Positions 43,200-51,856 of a DNA stretch of 64,000 nt are shown one piece after another. Source of the stretch: an uncultured Chthonomonadales bacterium. Lineage in GTDB: Bacteria > Armatimonadota > Chthonomonadetes > Chthonomonadales > CAJBBX01. Location: the NCBI GenBank assembly GCA_938005745.1, contig CALLMM010000010.1:1-64000 (forward strand), given 5' to 3'. Below the pieces are notes generated by a model. That model was not told the DNA's origin, ran no database searches, and was given only the letters and a program-made list of their open reading frames with translations. The number at the start of each line of letters is the position of its first letter. The stretch's first letter is position 1. Both the position numbers and the translations under genes were made by a program.

Positions 43200-43229
43200 T
43201 CCATAGTCGGTTTTCGCCGCTCGTTTCAA
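43200..43229 (-). promoter_or_regulatory. Candidate promoter of motA-motB
   Basis: On the minus strand TTGAAA (43229-43224) and TATGGA (43205-43200) are separated by 18 bases, about 95 bases upstream of the motA ATG. This is a sigma-70-like arrangement; no sigma-28 box was found. Confidence 0.35.
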
Positions 43230-43284
43230 GAGGGCGAGCCTGCGCGGAAGGAGTTCCGGAGGCGTATGCGGAACAGAGAGGGCA

Positions 43285-43752
43285 ATGGCGAAGACAACCG
43301 TACAAAATCTGGAGACACGCGCGGACTACGCGGTATTGACGCTGCGGATCGGTCTGGCTTTCATCTGGATATGGGAGAGTCTGGGGACGAAGTTTCTGTT
43401 CGACCCCGACCGTTCGCTTGCGCTGCTGCGGGGAACCCATCTGTTCGGCGATCTGGTGATCCCCGCGCTGAACCTGATCTGCGCCTTCGAGCTGATGATC
43501 GGCGTGATGCTGCTGATCGGTCTGTGGGTTCGCCCGCTGGCATGGGTGCAGATCGTCGTCATGGCGGTTTTTATGCTGGTGATCGCGTCGGTCTATCCCG
43601 ATCTCTATAAGGAGCCGACCGCGCCCATCGCCAAGAACATACCGATCATGGCGGCGGCGCTGGCGACCTGGTTTCTGGGTCCGGATTCCCGTTCGCTGGA
43701 TGTGCGCCGCAAGCGGGCGATGGAATCCGGGGAGGCGCCGTCCTCCGGATAA
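43285..43752 (+). CDS. DoxX family membrane protein
   Basis: 155 residues with four predicted helices: LRIGLAFIWIWESLGTKFLF, DLVIPALNLICAFELMIGVM, LLIGLWVRPLAWVQIVVMAV and NIPIMAAALATWFLG. The layout, IWESLGTKF near residue 35 and the short C-terminal tail, match DoxX/SURF4-type proteins. The family has been connected to thiosulfate:quinone oxidoreductase and to oxidative stress complexes; the role here is open. uppP follows 25 bases later. Confidence 0.75.
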   Translation: MAKTTVQNLETRADYAVLTLRIGLAFIWIWESLGTKFLFDPDRSLALLRGTHLFGDLVIPALNLICAFELMIGVMLLIGLWVRPLAWVQIVVMAVFMLVIASVYPDLYKEPTAPIAKNIPIMAAALATWFLGPDSRSLDVRRKRAMESGEAPSSG

Positions 43753-43777
43753 TCTGCAGGGGACAGGAGAGAAGCGA

Positions 43778-44605
43778 TTGACCGATTTTCAGGCTGCCGT
43801 TCTGGGATTTATTCAGGGCTTTACGGAGTGGCTTCCCATCAGCAGCACAGCGCATCTGCGCGTGGTGCCGGAGCTGTGCGGATGGAAGGATCCTGGATCG
43901 GCGTTTACCGCAGTCAGTCAACTGGGGACGCTGCTGGCGGCGCTGGTCTACTTTCGAAAAGATATCTATGACATCTTTGCCAGTCTGCTGCGCAAGCCCG
44001 TCGCCGGCGAGGAGCGGGCGGACCGGCGGCTGCTCCTGCCGATCGTGGTCGGCACGATTCCGGTGATCGTCTGCGGGATCGTCTTCAAGCACGCCATTCG
44101 GGGACCGCTGCGGAGCCTGTGGGTGGTTGCCGGGGCGATGATCTTCTTTGCGTTGCTGCTGGCGGCGGCGGAGGCGTTCAATAGGCGTCAGCGCGGCATT
44201 CATACCGTTACCTGGCTGGACGGGCTGGCGGTGGGGATCGGGCAGGCGTTCTCGCTCATCCCGGGCGCCTCGCGCTCCGGAACCACGATCACGGCGGCGC
44301 TGTTCATGGGGCTGGAGCGCGCCACCGCGGCGCGATTCTCGTTCCTGTTGAGCCTGCCGGCGATCTTTGCGGCGGGGGTGTTTGAACTGCTGGAGGCGCG
44401 GCACGAGATCCTGGCGGGGGGGCTGGCGCGACCGACCCTCATCGCGACCGTCATCGCCTTCTTTGTCGGGTGGGCAAGCATTGACTGGCTGATGAAGTTC
44501 CTGCGCCGACACCCGACCTATCTCTTCATCCTCTACCGGCTGGTGGTCGGGGGGATCATTCTGTCGCTGCTCGCCTCCGGCGTCCTGAAGCCGTTCGATC
44601 AGTAG
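43778..44605 (+). CDS. uppP: Undecaprenyl-diphosphatase (BacA type)
   Basis: 275 residues from a TTG at 43778, seven bases after GGAGAG; an ATG-type start further upstream would overlap doxX. It removes a phosphate from undecaprenyl diphosphate at the outer face of the inner membrane so that the lipid carrier can be used again. The catalytic motif GFIQGFTEWLPISSTAHLRV is at about 11-30 and the second, PGASRSGTTITAALFMGLER, at about 168-187. Seven to eight helices cover the rest. This is the essential cell-wall phosphatase and confers bacitracin tolerance. Confidence 0.95.
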   Translation: MTDFQAAVLGFIQGFTEWLPISSTAHLRVVPELCGWKDPGSAFTAVSQLGTLLAALVYFRKDIYDIFASLLRKPVAGEERADRRLLLPIVVGTIPVIVCGIVFKHAIRGPLRSLWVVAGAMIFFALLLAAAEAFNRRQRGIHTVTWLDGLAVGIGQAFSLIPGASRSGTTITAALFMGLERATAARFSFLLSLPAIFAAGVFELLEARHEILAGGLARPTLIATVIAFFVGWASIDWLMKFLRRHPTYLFILYRLVVGGIILSLLASGVLKPFDQ

Positions 44606-44620
44606 GCGGCGGGTGCGCTC

Positions 44621-45361
44621 TCACCGGCTCAGGCTGTTGATCATCGGTGTCAGGTCGGTCAGGCGGGTCAGAACGAGCGGGAACTCCGGCTCCGGCGCAT
44701 CGGGCATCAGACGCGCCTGGATCACTCTGGCTCCCGTCTCCTCCGCCCAGTCCAGGCAGAACGCCTGATCGTCCACCACAATCGCCTGCGAGGGGCGAAT
44801 CTGACAGGCGGCGAAGATCCGCGCGTAGAACTCCGGTCCCTCTTTGGCGCAGTTGACCAAATCGCCCCCGAACTTGCTCTCCGTATAGCTCTCAATCCCG
44901 GCTCCGATCAGCGCGGCAAAGAGATACTCCGACTCCCAGGCGGAGGCGATCTGCGTGCGGTATCCCGCCTCAAACAGACCGCGCAGCGCCTCCTCCGCAC
45001 CGGGAAGCGCGGCGTTGCAGCCGGTCAGCGCCTCAAACTGCACCCGTCTGGCGAAGTCGCCGAGCGGCTCGCCCACCGGGGGCGCAATGCCCATCGCCGC
45101 GAACACCTCCTGCGTGATCCGGACCCGCTCCTGCGCCAGCCAGTCGGCGTAGCCCGCCAGCGGGTTGCCGGCGAAGGTCGCCTGATAGCGCGCCTGACTG
45201 GCGTCGAGCGCGGGCGACAGCGCGGCTTCCCAACCGGCGGTCTCTCCGCCGAAGTCGCGGTTGAGTATATAGGCAAGCTCCTGCACGTACTGACGGCGGA
45301 GGGCGGCGGCGTCGCTCAGGGTGTTGTCAAAATCCAGAAATACATAGACGCTTTCGGACAT
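44621..45361 (-). CDS. HAD-superfamily hydrolase
   Basis: 246 residues from the ATG at 45361 (GGAG six bases upstream). Motif I is VFLDFDNTLSDAAALRRQYV with the nucleophile Asp at about residue 10; AQIASAWESEYLFAAL marks motif II (Ser/Thr), KFGGDLVNCAKEGPEFYARI supplies the Lys, and AIVVDDQAFCLDWAEETGAR the acidic motif IV. The cap is alpha-helical (C1). A small phosphatase or dehalogenase-type enzyme; the substrate is unknown. It follows mqnA on the same strand with 42 bases between. Confidence 0.85.
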   Translation of the reverse strand: MSESVYVFLDFDNTLSDAAALRRQYVQELAYILNRDFGGETAGWEAALSPALDASQARYQATFAGNPLAGYADWLAQERVRITQEVFAAMGIAPPVGEPLGDFARRVQFEALTGCNAALPGAEEALRGLFEAGYRTQIASAWESEYLFAALIGAGIESYTESKFGGDLVNCAKEGPEFYARIFAACQIRPSQAIVVDDQAFCLDWAEETGARVIQARLMPDAPEPEFPLVLTRLTDLTPMINSLSR

Positions 45362-45403
45362 CGTGCGCTCCATTGGGAAAGGATGACGGCAGGGTATTGA
45401 GGG

Positions 45404-46252
45404 TTACTCCGTCCCGAAGACCCGCAGCGGCGACAGAGAGGCGATCAGTTCATGTTCGAAGCACTTGCGCTGAAACAGCCGCATCCCCTCCCACTTGGAG
45501 GGATCGAGGTCGAAGTGAACGATCCGGCAGAGATACTCGCGCACGCGCTCCGCGGGCAGACTCATCTGCGCCGCCCAACGCTCAATATACTCGCCCCGAT
45601 GTTCCATTCCCCAGCGTTTCGCCTTCGTGAGCGCGTCGAGCAGGGGCGCCTCCGGCGCGTCTGCGCGGGCGAGCCAGGCGGCGTAGACGAAGGGCAGCCC
45701 CGTATGCTGTTTCCACAGCGCGCCCAGGTCCAGCACATAGGGAACCGGCGTGTCGAACAGCTTCAGGTCGCCGATAATCAGCCCGGCGTCGCAGACGGAG
45801 AGCATGGCGTCCAGATCGGGCGGATGCGAGAGAAAGCGGGGGGCGCGCCGGTAGACCTCGCGCAGCAGGATCCGGGTCAGCGCAACGGAGGTCAGCGAAC
45901 TGGTGTCCAGCGCAACGCTCTCGATACGCTCAGGCGGCACCCGCGAAAAGAGCCGGACACTCTTCACCTCGCCGTCGGAACTGATCGAGATGTCCGGCAC
46001 GATCCGCAGCGACGGATTGCGGAACAGCTCGATGATGGAGACCATCGCCACATCCAGCCGGTCTTCCCGGAGCATATCCGCCAGCTTCGAGGGAACCACA
46101 TAGTCCACCTGCGCGTTCGCGTCGCACTCCGGCGTATGGAACCACTCGATCAGCGGACGGGCGTTCAGGTAGGGAACGCAGCCGATCCGCAGCAGGGGGG
46201 GGTGCGCCGCAGGCGCGGGCTGCCGGGTGAGGTGCGTCCGGGAGTCGCTCAT
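45404..46252 (-). CDS. mqnA: Chorismate dehydratase MqnA (futalosine pathway)
   Basis: 282 residues. LLRIGCVPYLNARPLIEWFH near residue 20 is the family opening. VDYVVPSKLADMLREDRLDV and AMVSIIELFRNP follow, then GEVKSVRLFSRVPPERIESV and LDTSSLTSVALTRILLREVY, a periplasmic-binding-protein-like core with no signal peptide. It converts chorismate to 3-enolpyruvylbenzoate, the first step of the futalosine route to menaquinone. It overlaps the prenyltransferase gene by four bases (ATGA). Confidence 0.93.
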   Translation of the reverse strand: MSDSRTHLTRQPAPAAHPPLLRIGCVPYLNARPLIEWFHTPECDANAQVDYVVPSKLADMLREDRLDVAMVSIIELFRNPSLRIVPDISISSDGEVKSVRLFSRVPPERIESVALDTSSLTSVALTRILLREVYRRAPRFLSHPPDLDAMLSVCDAGLIIGDLKLFDTPVPYVLDLGALWKQHTGLPFVYAAWLARADAPEAPLLDALTKAKRWGMEHRGEYIERWAAQMSLPAERVREYLCRIVHFDLDPSKWEGMRLFQRKCFEHELIASLSPLRVFGTE

Positions 46253-47166
46253 CGGGGCAGCAGTACCTGATCGAGGACCACGAAGGCGAACAGGCTGACG
46301 CTGATCCAGCCGTTGAGCGTGAAGAACGCCAGATTGACCCGGCTCAGATCGTCGGGCTTCACCAGCGACTGCTCATAGGCGATCAGCCCGGCGACGAGCG
46401 CGACCCCGATATAGTAGACCGGTCCCAGACCGGACAGCCAGCCGACCGCCGCCAGAAGCGTGAGCATGACCAGGTGCATCGCCCGCGAGACCCACAGCGC
46501 TCTCGCGTTGCCCAGCGCTTTCGGCAGCGAGTGCAGACCGAGCCGCCGGTCCGCCTCCACATCCTGCAGCGCGTAGATGATGTCGAAACCGCCGATCCAG
46601 AGCATCACCGCCGCCCCCAGCAGCACCGGAACCAGATCGAGCCTTCCGGTAACCGCCATCCACGCCCCGATCGGGGAGATGCCGATGGCGAAGCCGAGAA
46701 CGAGATGCGAGAGCGCGGTAAAGCGTTTGGTGTAGGAGTAGCCGAGGATGGCTGCCAGCGCGACCGGAGAGAGCGCGAAGCAGAGCGGGTTCAACTGATA
46801 GGCGGCGTATTCAAACAGGGCGATGGCGCAGAGCGTAAAGAGCGCGACCTGCCGGATGGTCAGCAGCCCGGCGGGGATGGCGCGTTGCGCGGTACGGGGG
46901 TTGGCGGCGTCGAAACGGGCGTCTACGATGCGGTTGAACGCCATCGCCGCGCTGCGCGCCCCGACCATCGCCGCGATGATCCAGCCGGAGATACGCAGGG
47001 TCGGGAGGGAGTGCTCCAGATGCGCGCTGCGCGCCGCCAGAATCGCGCTCGCCAGCGCAAAGGGCAGGGCAAACAGCGTATGCTCGAACTTAATCATCTC
47101 CAGGATGGTCTTGAGGCGCTCCCAGACGCCCCACGGACCTCCTATTCCTTCTCGGTGAACTGCCAT
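46249..47166 (-). CDS. mqnP: UbiA-type polyprenyltransferase of menaquinone synthesis
   Basis: 305 residues with about eight helices. The first Asp-rich motif is NRIVDARFDAANPRTAQRAI (about 83-102) and the second DVEADRRLGLHSLPKAL, both binding Mg-diphosphate. It attaches a polyprenyl chain to the aromatic acid made by the futalosine route. With the ATG at 47166 it overlaps ubiX by 25 bases; an AGGAGGT lies inside the first codons, so translation may begin somewhat later than annotated, for example at the Met in EMIKFEHTLFALPFA. Confidence 0.9.
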   Translation of the reverse strand: MAVHREGIGGPWGVWERLKTILEMIKFEHTLFALPFALASAILAARSAHLEHSLPTLRISGWIIAAMVGARSAAMAFNRIVDARFDAANPRTAQRAIPAGLLTIRQVALFTLCAIALFEYAAYQLNPLCFALSPVALAAILGYSYTKRFTALSHLVLGFAIGISPIGAWMAVTGRLDLVPVLLGAAVMLWIGGFDIIYALQDVEADRRLGLHSLPKALGNARALWVSRAMHLVMLTLLAAVGWLSGLGPVYYIGVALVAGLIAYEQSLVKPDDLSRVNLAFFTLNGWISVSLFAFVVLDQVLLPR

Positions 47167-47750
47167 TGCGGGACAACCTTATGTTCAATATCGAGTTGCT
47201 GCAGGATGCGCGCGACGATGGTGTCGGCTAACTCCTCAATGGTCTTCGGTCGGTAGTAGAAGCCCGGAGCCGCCGGCAGGATCGTCGCTCCGGCTTCCGC
47301 CAGCTGCGTCATGTTGCGAAGATGGATCAGGTTCCAGGGCGTCTCGCGCACCACGAGAATCAGCCGCCGCCGCTCCTTGAGACAGACGTCCGCCGCCCGC
47401 GTCACCAGGTCGTCGGAGATGCCGCCGGCGATCCGCGCCGCCGTTCCCATCGAGCAGGGAACGATCACCATGCCGTCATGTCGAAACGATCCGCTGGCGG
47501 GCGGCGAAAAGTAGTTCTTGCGATCCAGGAGCGTGATGTTGTCGCAGGGGCGTCCCAGTAGTCTCTCGACCGAAAGATTGCGCGGATTGACGGCGATATC
47601 CATCTCCGTGCTGATGACCTGCATCGCCTGATCGGAGACCGCCAGATAGATCTGCTGGAAGTGGCGCGCCGCCTGGTTCAGAAAGCGCAGCCCGTAGATC
47701 GCGCCGCTGGCGCCCGTCAGCGCGACGACCAGCCGTCCGGTAGATGCCAT
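47142..47750 (-). CDS. ubiX: UbiX-type flavin prenyltransferase
   Basis: 202 residues, the normal length. VALTGASGAIYGLRFLNQAA at the start is the FMN-binding motif; VIVPCSMGTAARIAGGISDD (about 98-117) and LILVVRETPWNLIHLRNMTQ (about 132-151) complete it. It makes the prenylated FMN used by UbiD decarboxylases, and the matching ubiD lies upstream in the same operon. In the futalosine route this UbiX/UbiD pair decarboxylates the naphthoate (established for MqnL/MqnM). Confidence 0.95.
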   Translation of the reverse strand: MASTGRLVVALTGASGAIYGLRFLNQAARHFQQIYLAVSDQAMQVISTEMDIAVNPRNLSVERLLGRPCDNITLLDRKNYFSPPASGSFRHDGMVIVPCSMGTAARIAGGISDDLVTRAADVCLKERRRLILVVRETPWNLIHLRNMTQLAEAGATILPAAPGFYYRPKTIEELADTIVARILQQLDIEHKVVPQWQFTEKE

Positions 47751-47762
47751 GGATCTTGCCTT

Positions 47763-48104
47763 CTACGGGAGCCGCCGGAACGCCCGCTCATCGCCGCCCA
47801 GAAGCGGCTCGGCGTGCGCCTGCCTCTCCAGCTCCTCCAGCGAGACCGGCGGCGGCGACTGCGCCCGGAGCGCCGCCTGCCGCATCTCTTCCGCCTGTCT
47901 GCGCGCCTGCCGCTCGGCGCGGGTCAGCTTGCGGGCTTTGCGGTTTCTGCGGGAGGGAGCCTTCTGCTCCGTCTGCGGCGTATCTTCGATCTTCGTGATG
48001 GTGAAGCGCGCACCACCCGGAAGATTCAATACCAGCCCCGATTTTACCTCGCCGTCGTCTCCTACCAGCGAGTCGCGTTTATCCGCTTTGCGTTGTAGTG
48101 GCAT
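47763..48104 (-). CDS. Small basic protein of unknown function in the menaquinone operon
   Basis: 113 residues from the ATG at 48104 (GGAGAGA upstream), overlapping the end of the PAP2 gene by 26 bases. It begins MPLQRKADKRDSLVGDDGEV with a short beta-like part (KSGLVLNLPGGARFTITKIE), then a very basic Arg/Lys/Ala/Glu helix (RKARKLTRAERQARRQAEEM). No membrane segment or known domain was recognised. The tight overlap with its neighbours supports it as a real gene; its role is unknown. Confidence 0.6.
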   Translation of the reverse strand: MPLQRKADKRDSLVGDDGEVKSGLVLNLPGGARFTITKIEDTPQTEQKAPSRRNRKARKLTRAERQARRQAEEMRQAALRAQSPPPVSLEELERQAHAEPLLGGDERAFRRLP

Positions 48105-48879
48105 GACTCTCTCCAGATTGCTGTAACACATGGGATGGCTGATTGCGTCGCCGTTGACGATAGTCGGCGTAACGCCGGCACAGCGCAAACGACAGCGCGC
48201 CGACAGATGCCCCCAGCAGAGCGCCTGCCAGCACATCCAGGGGCCAGTGGCACGCCAGATAGATGCGGGAGAACCCGATCATCGCCGCCAGTAACCAGAC
48301 GCCCAGCACCAGCGGGCGCCGGTCCCGCCGCCGCCAGTAGAGCAGCGTGGTGACGGCTGCCAGCGCCGCCGAGGTGGTGGTATGCCCCGACGGAAAGCTG
48401 CGTACCTTGCCGGGATACTCCTGCGGCACGATCCGCACATAGACGTTCGGATCGGGACGAACCAGAGGGCGGCACGCCTCCAGCCACCATGCCGCGCCGA
48501 CCCCTCCGGCGAGAAACGCCTCTGCGTCGCCGAAGGCAAACTTGTTGTAGTACCACCAGGGACGCTCGCGGGGCACATCCTTGAGCGCGGTCGAGGCGAG
48601 TCCGCTCAGGGTAAAGGCGACCAGAAGCGGACCGACCCAGACGCGCCGACGATAGACCGCCTGCGTGATCCCCTTCCATAGTCCGACGCCGCGCAGCTCT
48701 CCGGCGCGCCAGCCCAGCCAGATCGCCAGTCCTAAAATGGCGGGAACCTGCACATGCCCCAGCCCCAGATCGGTCAGCCACGGCATCACCCGGTCGAGAG
48801 GCGCGCCGGTCAGGTTCCGGTTGATCGCCAGAAACAGCGCGCGATCCCATTCGGTCAGGGCGTGAAGCAGCGCGTTCAT
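48079..48879 (-). CDS. PAP2-family membrane phosphatase
   Basis: 266 residues with about six helices. The three catalytic motifs are present: KDVPRERPWW (KxxxxxxRP), SFPSGHTTTSA (PSGH) and SRIYLACHWPLDVLAG (SRxxxxxHxxxD). It removes a phosphate from lipid phosphates or diphosphates. Within a menaquinone operon it could act on polyprenyl diphosphates, although cell-envelope lipid turnover is equally possible. The C-terminal ~40 residues are basic and unstructured. Confidence 0.9.
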   Translation of the reverse strand: MNALLHALTEWDRALFLAINRNLTGAPLDRVMPWLTDLGLGHVQVPAILGLAIWLGWRAGELRGVGLWKGITQAVYRRRVWVGPLLVAFTLSGLASTALKDVPRERPWWYYNKFAFGDAEAFLAGGVGAAWWLEACRPLVRPDPNVYVRIVPQEYPGKVRSFPSGHTTTSAALAAVTTLLYWRRRDRRPLVLGVWLLAAMIGFSRIYLACHWPLDVLAGALLGASVGALSFALCRRYADYRQRRRNQPSHVLQQSGESHATTTQSG

Positions 48880-48893
48880 GCAGCGGAGCGGCT

Positions 48894-50345
48894 CTACAGA
48901 CCCAGCCGGGGCCAGAGCGCGTCAATCTTCTGCCGCACCTCCGCCGACATCTCGATCGCGTCGGGCCACTCGCGGGCGTAGCCCTCCGCCGCCGTCTTCT
49001 TCGTGCAGTCGAACCCGATCTTCGAGCCGAAGCCGACGGCGCGGGAGGCATGATCCAGCACGTCAATCGGACCGCGCACCAGCAGCATATCGCGCTCCGG
49101 GTCAATGTTGTTGGAGAGCCGCCAGATGCACTCTCCGATGTCCTGTACGTTCACGTCATGATCGAAGACGAAGATAATCTTGGTGAACATCAGCTGCCCC
49201 AGCCCCCACAGCGCGTTCATCACCTTGAAGGCGTGTCCCGGATAACGCTTCCGGATGGAGACGAACGCCAGATTGTGGAAGCAGCCCTCGACCGGGAGAT
49301 TCATATCCACCAGTTCGGGAACCATCATCTGGATCAGCGGCAGGAAGATCCGCTCAACCGCCTTGCCCATCCAGCCGTCCTCCATCGGCGGACGCCCCAC
49401 AATGGTGGCGGGATAGACCGGATTCTGCCGCTGCGTGATGGCGGTCAGGTGAAAGACGGGATACGGCTCTACGGGCGTATAGAAGCCGGTGTGATCGCCG
49501 AAGGGACCCTCCGGGCGTCGCTCGTAGGGGTCTATATAGCCTTCGAGAACATACTCTGCGTCGGCGGGAACCAGCAGGGCCAGCGTCTTCGCCTTCACCA
49601 TGGGGACCGGCTTGCGGCGCAGGAAGCCGGCGAAGAGCATCTCGTCAATGCCGGGGGGCAGGGGCGCGATGGCACTGAAGGTCAGGGCGGGATCGCCGCC
49701 CAGCGCGACCGCCGCCTGAATCTTCTGACCCATCTCCTCGCTCTGCCGGTGGTGCTCGGCGCCCACTTTATGCAGCTGCCAGTGCATCCCGGTCGTCCGG
49801 CGGTCGTAGACCTGCATCCGGTACATGCCGACGTTGCGCTTGCCGGTGCGCGGATCGTAGGTGTAGACCAGCGGGAAGGTGATGAAGCGTCCGCCGTCCT
49901 GGGGCCAGCAGTGCAGGATGGGAATCCGGTCCAGATTGATCTCGTCGCCGGTCAGAACGATCTCCTGCGAGATGCCGCGGGAGACGGTGCGGGGAGGAAT
50001 GGTCGCCAGCCGCCCCAGTTTGGGCAGCAGCTTCAGCTTGTTCACCAGCCCGGCGGGCACCTCCGGCTTGATCAGGTCGGCGATCTCGGCGGCGATCTCC
50101 TCATAGTCGCAGACGCCGAGCGCGAGAGACATGCGTTTTCGCGAGCCGAGCGTATTGATCGCAACGGGAACGTCGTAGCCGGTCGGTCGGTCAAAGACCA
50201 GCGCCTTGCCGCCGCCGGGACTCTTCATCATCCGGTCGGCGACCTCGGTAATCTCCAGATGAGGACTGATCGGCTCGGTGATGTGCCGCAGTTCGTCTTC
50301 CTGCTCCAGCCGCTTCAGGAACTCCTGAAAACTCTCATACGCCAT
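48894..50345 (-). CDS. ubiD: UbiD-family decarboxylase (menaquinone pathway)
   Basis: 483 residues. MAYESFQEFLKRLEQEDELR and ITEPISPHLEITEVADRMMK open the protein. The prFMN site is readable in NVGMYRMQVYDRRTTGMHWQ (about 160-179), PEGPFGDHTGFYTPVEPYPV (about 280-299) and the catalytic Glu-Arg-Glu network around these. It decarboxylates the aromatic acid in the futalosine route, using cofactor from the UbiX encoded downstream. It is the first gene of the minus-strand operon running to mqnA. Confidence 0.93.
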   Translation of the reverse strand: MAYESFQEFLKRLEQEDELRHITEPISPHLEITEVADRMMKSPGGGKALVFDRPTGYDVPVAINTLGSRKRMSLALGVCDYEEIAAEIADLIKPEVPAGLVNKLKLLPKLGRLATIPPRTVSRGISQEIVLTGDEINLDRIPILHCWPQDGGRFITFPLVYTYDPRTGKRNVGMYRMQVYDRRTTGMHWQLHKVGAEHHRQSEEMGQKIQAAVALGGDPALTFSAIAPLPPGIDEMLFAGFLRRKPVPMVKAKTLALLVPADAEYVLEGYIDPYERRPEGPFGDHTGFYTPVEPYPVFHLTAITQRQNPVYPATIVGRPPMEDGWMGKAVERIFLPLIQMMVPELVDMNLPVEGCFHNLAFVSIRKRYPGHAFKVMNALWGLGQLMFTKIIFVFDHDVNVQDIGECIWRLSNNIDPERDMLLVRGPIDVLDHASRAVGFGSKIGFDCTKKTAAEGYAREWPDAIEMSAEVRQKIDALWPRLGL

Positions 50346-50417
50346 CGCTGTGTGTCTCTTCCTCTATCCGCGTCCGGCTCGCAGACTATCGGTATGTTAT
50401 ACCTTACTTTACGTAAC

Positions 50418-50459
50418 GGCGGCGCGCTCTGTGCCGGGCAGGAAGCGGCGCGCGCCGCC
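50418..50459. promoter_or_regulatory. Hairpin in the divergent ubiD / ceramidase promoter region
   Basis: GGCGGCGCGC (50418-50427) and GCGCGCCGCC (50450-50459) are perfect inverse copies around a 22-base loop, in the 170-base gap between divergent genes. No clear -35/-10 pair was found; TATAAC occurs on the minus strand near 50400. Confidence 0.3.
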
Positions 50460-50515
50460 GCGAAAACGCATACAGCGGAGCCGTTAAGGTTTCAATCTGA
50501 AGGGAGGAAGATGCG

Positions 50516-51850
50516 ATGCCGCTGTATGCCGGGGTCTGTGAGACAGACATCACGCCGCCGCTGGGGGTCTGGATGTCGGGGTATGCGTTCCGTCCTTCCG
50601 GGTGCGTGGCGATCCATGATGCGCTGTACGCGCGCGCGCTGGCGCTGGATAACGGGCAGACGCGCCTGATCCTTCTGGCGATGGATCTGATCGGGCTGGA
50701 CTTCGATCTGGTGCAGCAGGTGCGGGAGGGGATCTCCGCGCAGACCGGCGCGCCGGTCGAGGCGATCATGCTCAACGCCACCCATACGCACGGCGGACCG
50801 AGCGTGCGTTCGTTCAACGCGATGGGACCGCGCGATCCCGCCTATGTGGATGTGCTGGTCCGAAAGCTGATCGGGATCGGCAGGCAGGCGGCGAGCCAGA
50901 TGGAGCCTGCCACCCTTGCCTGCGGGCGCGCGCCGGTGCAGATCGGGGTGAACCGTCGGCAGGTGCGGACGGACGGACAGACCGTGCTGGGGCATAACTA
51001 CGCCGGACCGGTGGCTCCCTGGGTGGATGCGCTGGTGGTGCGCGACTCGCGGGGCGAGCCGTTCGCGCTGCTCTTCTGTCACGCCTGCCATCCCACCACG
51101 CTGGGAGGCGATAACCTGCAGATCACCGCCGACTTCTGCGGCTACGCCTGCGACTATGTGCGGCGGGAGACCTACGGCGAGGTGATGCCCTTCTTCCTGC
51201 AGGGATGCGCCGGCAATATCAACCCGATCCCGCGCAGCACCTTCGAGGCGGCGGAGAGGATCGGCGTCCGATTGGGCGCAGCCGCCGTGGAGGCGATGCA
51301 GGACGCCCGTCCGCTGGACAGCCTGTCGCTCGACTATGCGGAGAGTACGGTGGCGCTCCCGGTGCAGGCTCCGCCGTCGCCGGAGGAGTGCGCGAAGAGC
51401 GTGCAGGAGTGGGAGCAGAAGCTCGAAGAGGAGCGTCAGAGCGGGCAGGCGGGGCGCATCCACTACGCCGAGGGGATGCTGCACTATGCGAAACTGGAGC
51501 AGCAGTATGCGCTGCAGGAGAGACCGGACCTGACGATCCCGTTCGCAATCCAGCGGCTGACGGTCGGCGGAGCGCAGATTCTGGGAATGCCCGCCGAGAT
51601 GTTCGTTCAGTACGCCCTCGACTTCGCGGCGCAGGCGAACCAGCCGGTCTTTCCGTTAGCCTACACCAACGGCATTCACGGCTATATGCCGGGCGCGGCG
51701 GACTACCCGTACGGCGGCTATGAGGTCAGCTTCGCCAACCGATACTACCATCACCTGATGTTTACGCCCGAATGCGAGCGGCTCATCCGGCAGACGGCGT
51801 ATGAACTGCTGGGCATCGCAGACCCGGACTGGACGCCTTATACCGTGTGA
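50516..51850 (+). CDS. Neutral/alkaline ceramidase-like N-terminal domain protein
   Basis: 444 residues. It begins YAGVCETDITPPLGVWMSGY, the usual start of the neutral/alkaline non-lysosomal ceramidase domain family. Zinc-site histidines are seen in MLNATHTHGGPSVRSFNAMG (about 86-105) and LLFCHACHPTTLGGDNLQIT. FLQGCAGNINPIPRSTFEAA is another conserved strand. No signal peptide is present, so unlike secreted ceramidases it is likely cytoplasmic. In these phyla such proteins are common and probably hydrolyse other amides. It is convergent with the small Tat protein gene. Confidence 0.82.
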   Translation: MPLYAGVCETDITPPLGVWMSGYAFRPSGCVAIHDALYARALALDNGQTRLILLAMDLIGLDFDLVQQVREGISAQTGAPVEAIMLNATHTHGGPSVRSFNAMGPRDPAYVDVLVRKLIGIGRQAASQMEPATLACGRAPVQIGVNRRQVRTDGQTVLGHNYAGPVAPWVDALVVRDSRGEPFALLFCHACHPTTLGGDNLQITADFCGYACDYVRRETYGEVMPFFLQGCAGNINPIPRSTFEAAERIGVRLGAAAVEAMQDARPLDSLSLDYAESTVALPVQAPPSPEECAKSVQEWEQKLEEERQSGQAGRIHYAEGMLHYAKLEQQYALQERPDLTIPFAIQRLTVGGAQILGMPAEMFVQYALDFAAQANQPVFPLAYTNGIHGYMPGAADYPYGGYEVSFANRYYHHLMFTPECERLIRQTAYELLGIADPDWTPYTV

Positions 51851-51856
51851 GGGAGG

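Noticed and set aside
49050..50669. A 539-codon plus-strand frame opposite ubiD
   Set aside because: Shadow of ubiD, whose motifs and operon position are clear.
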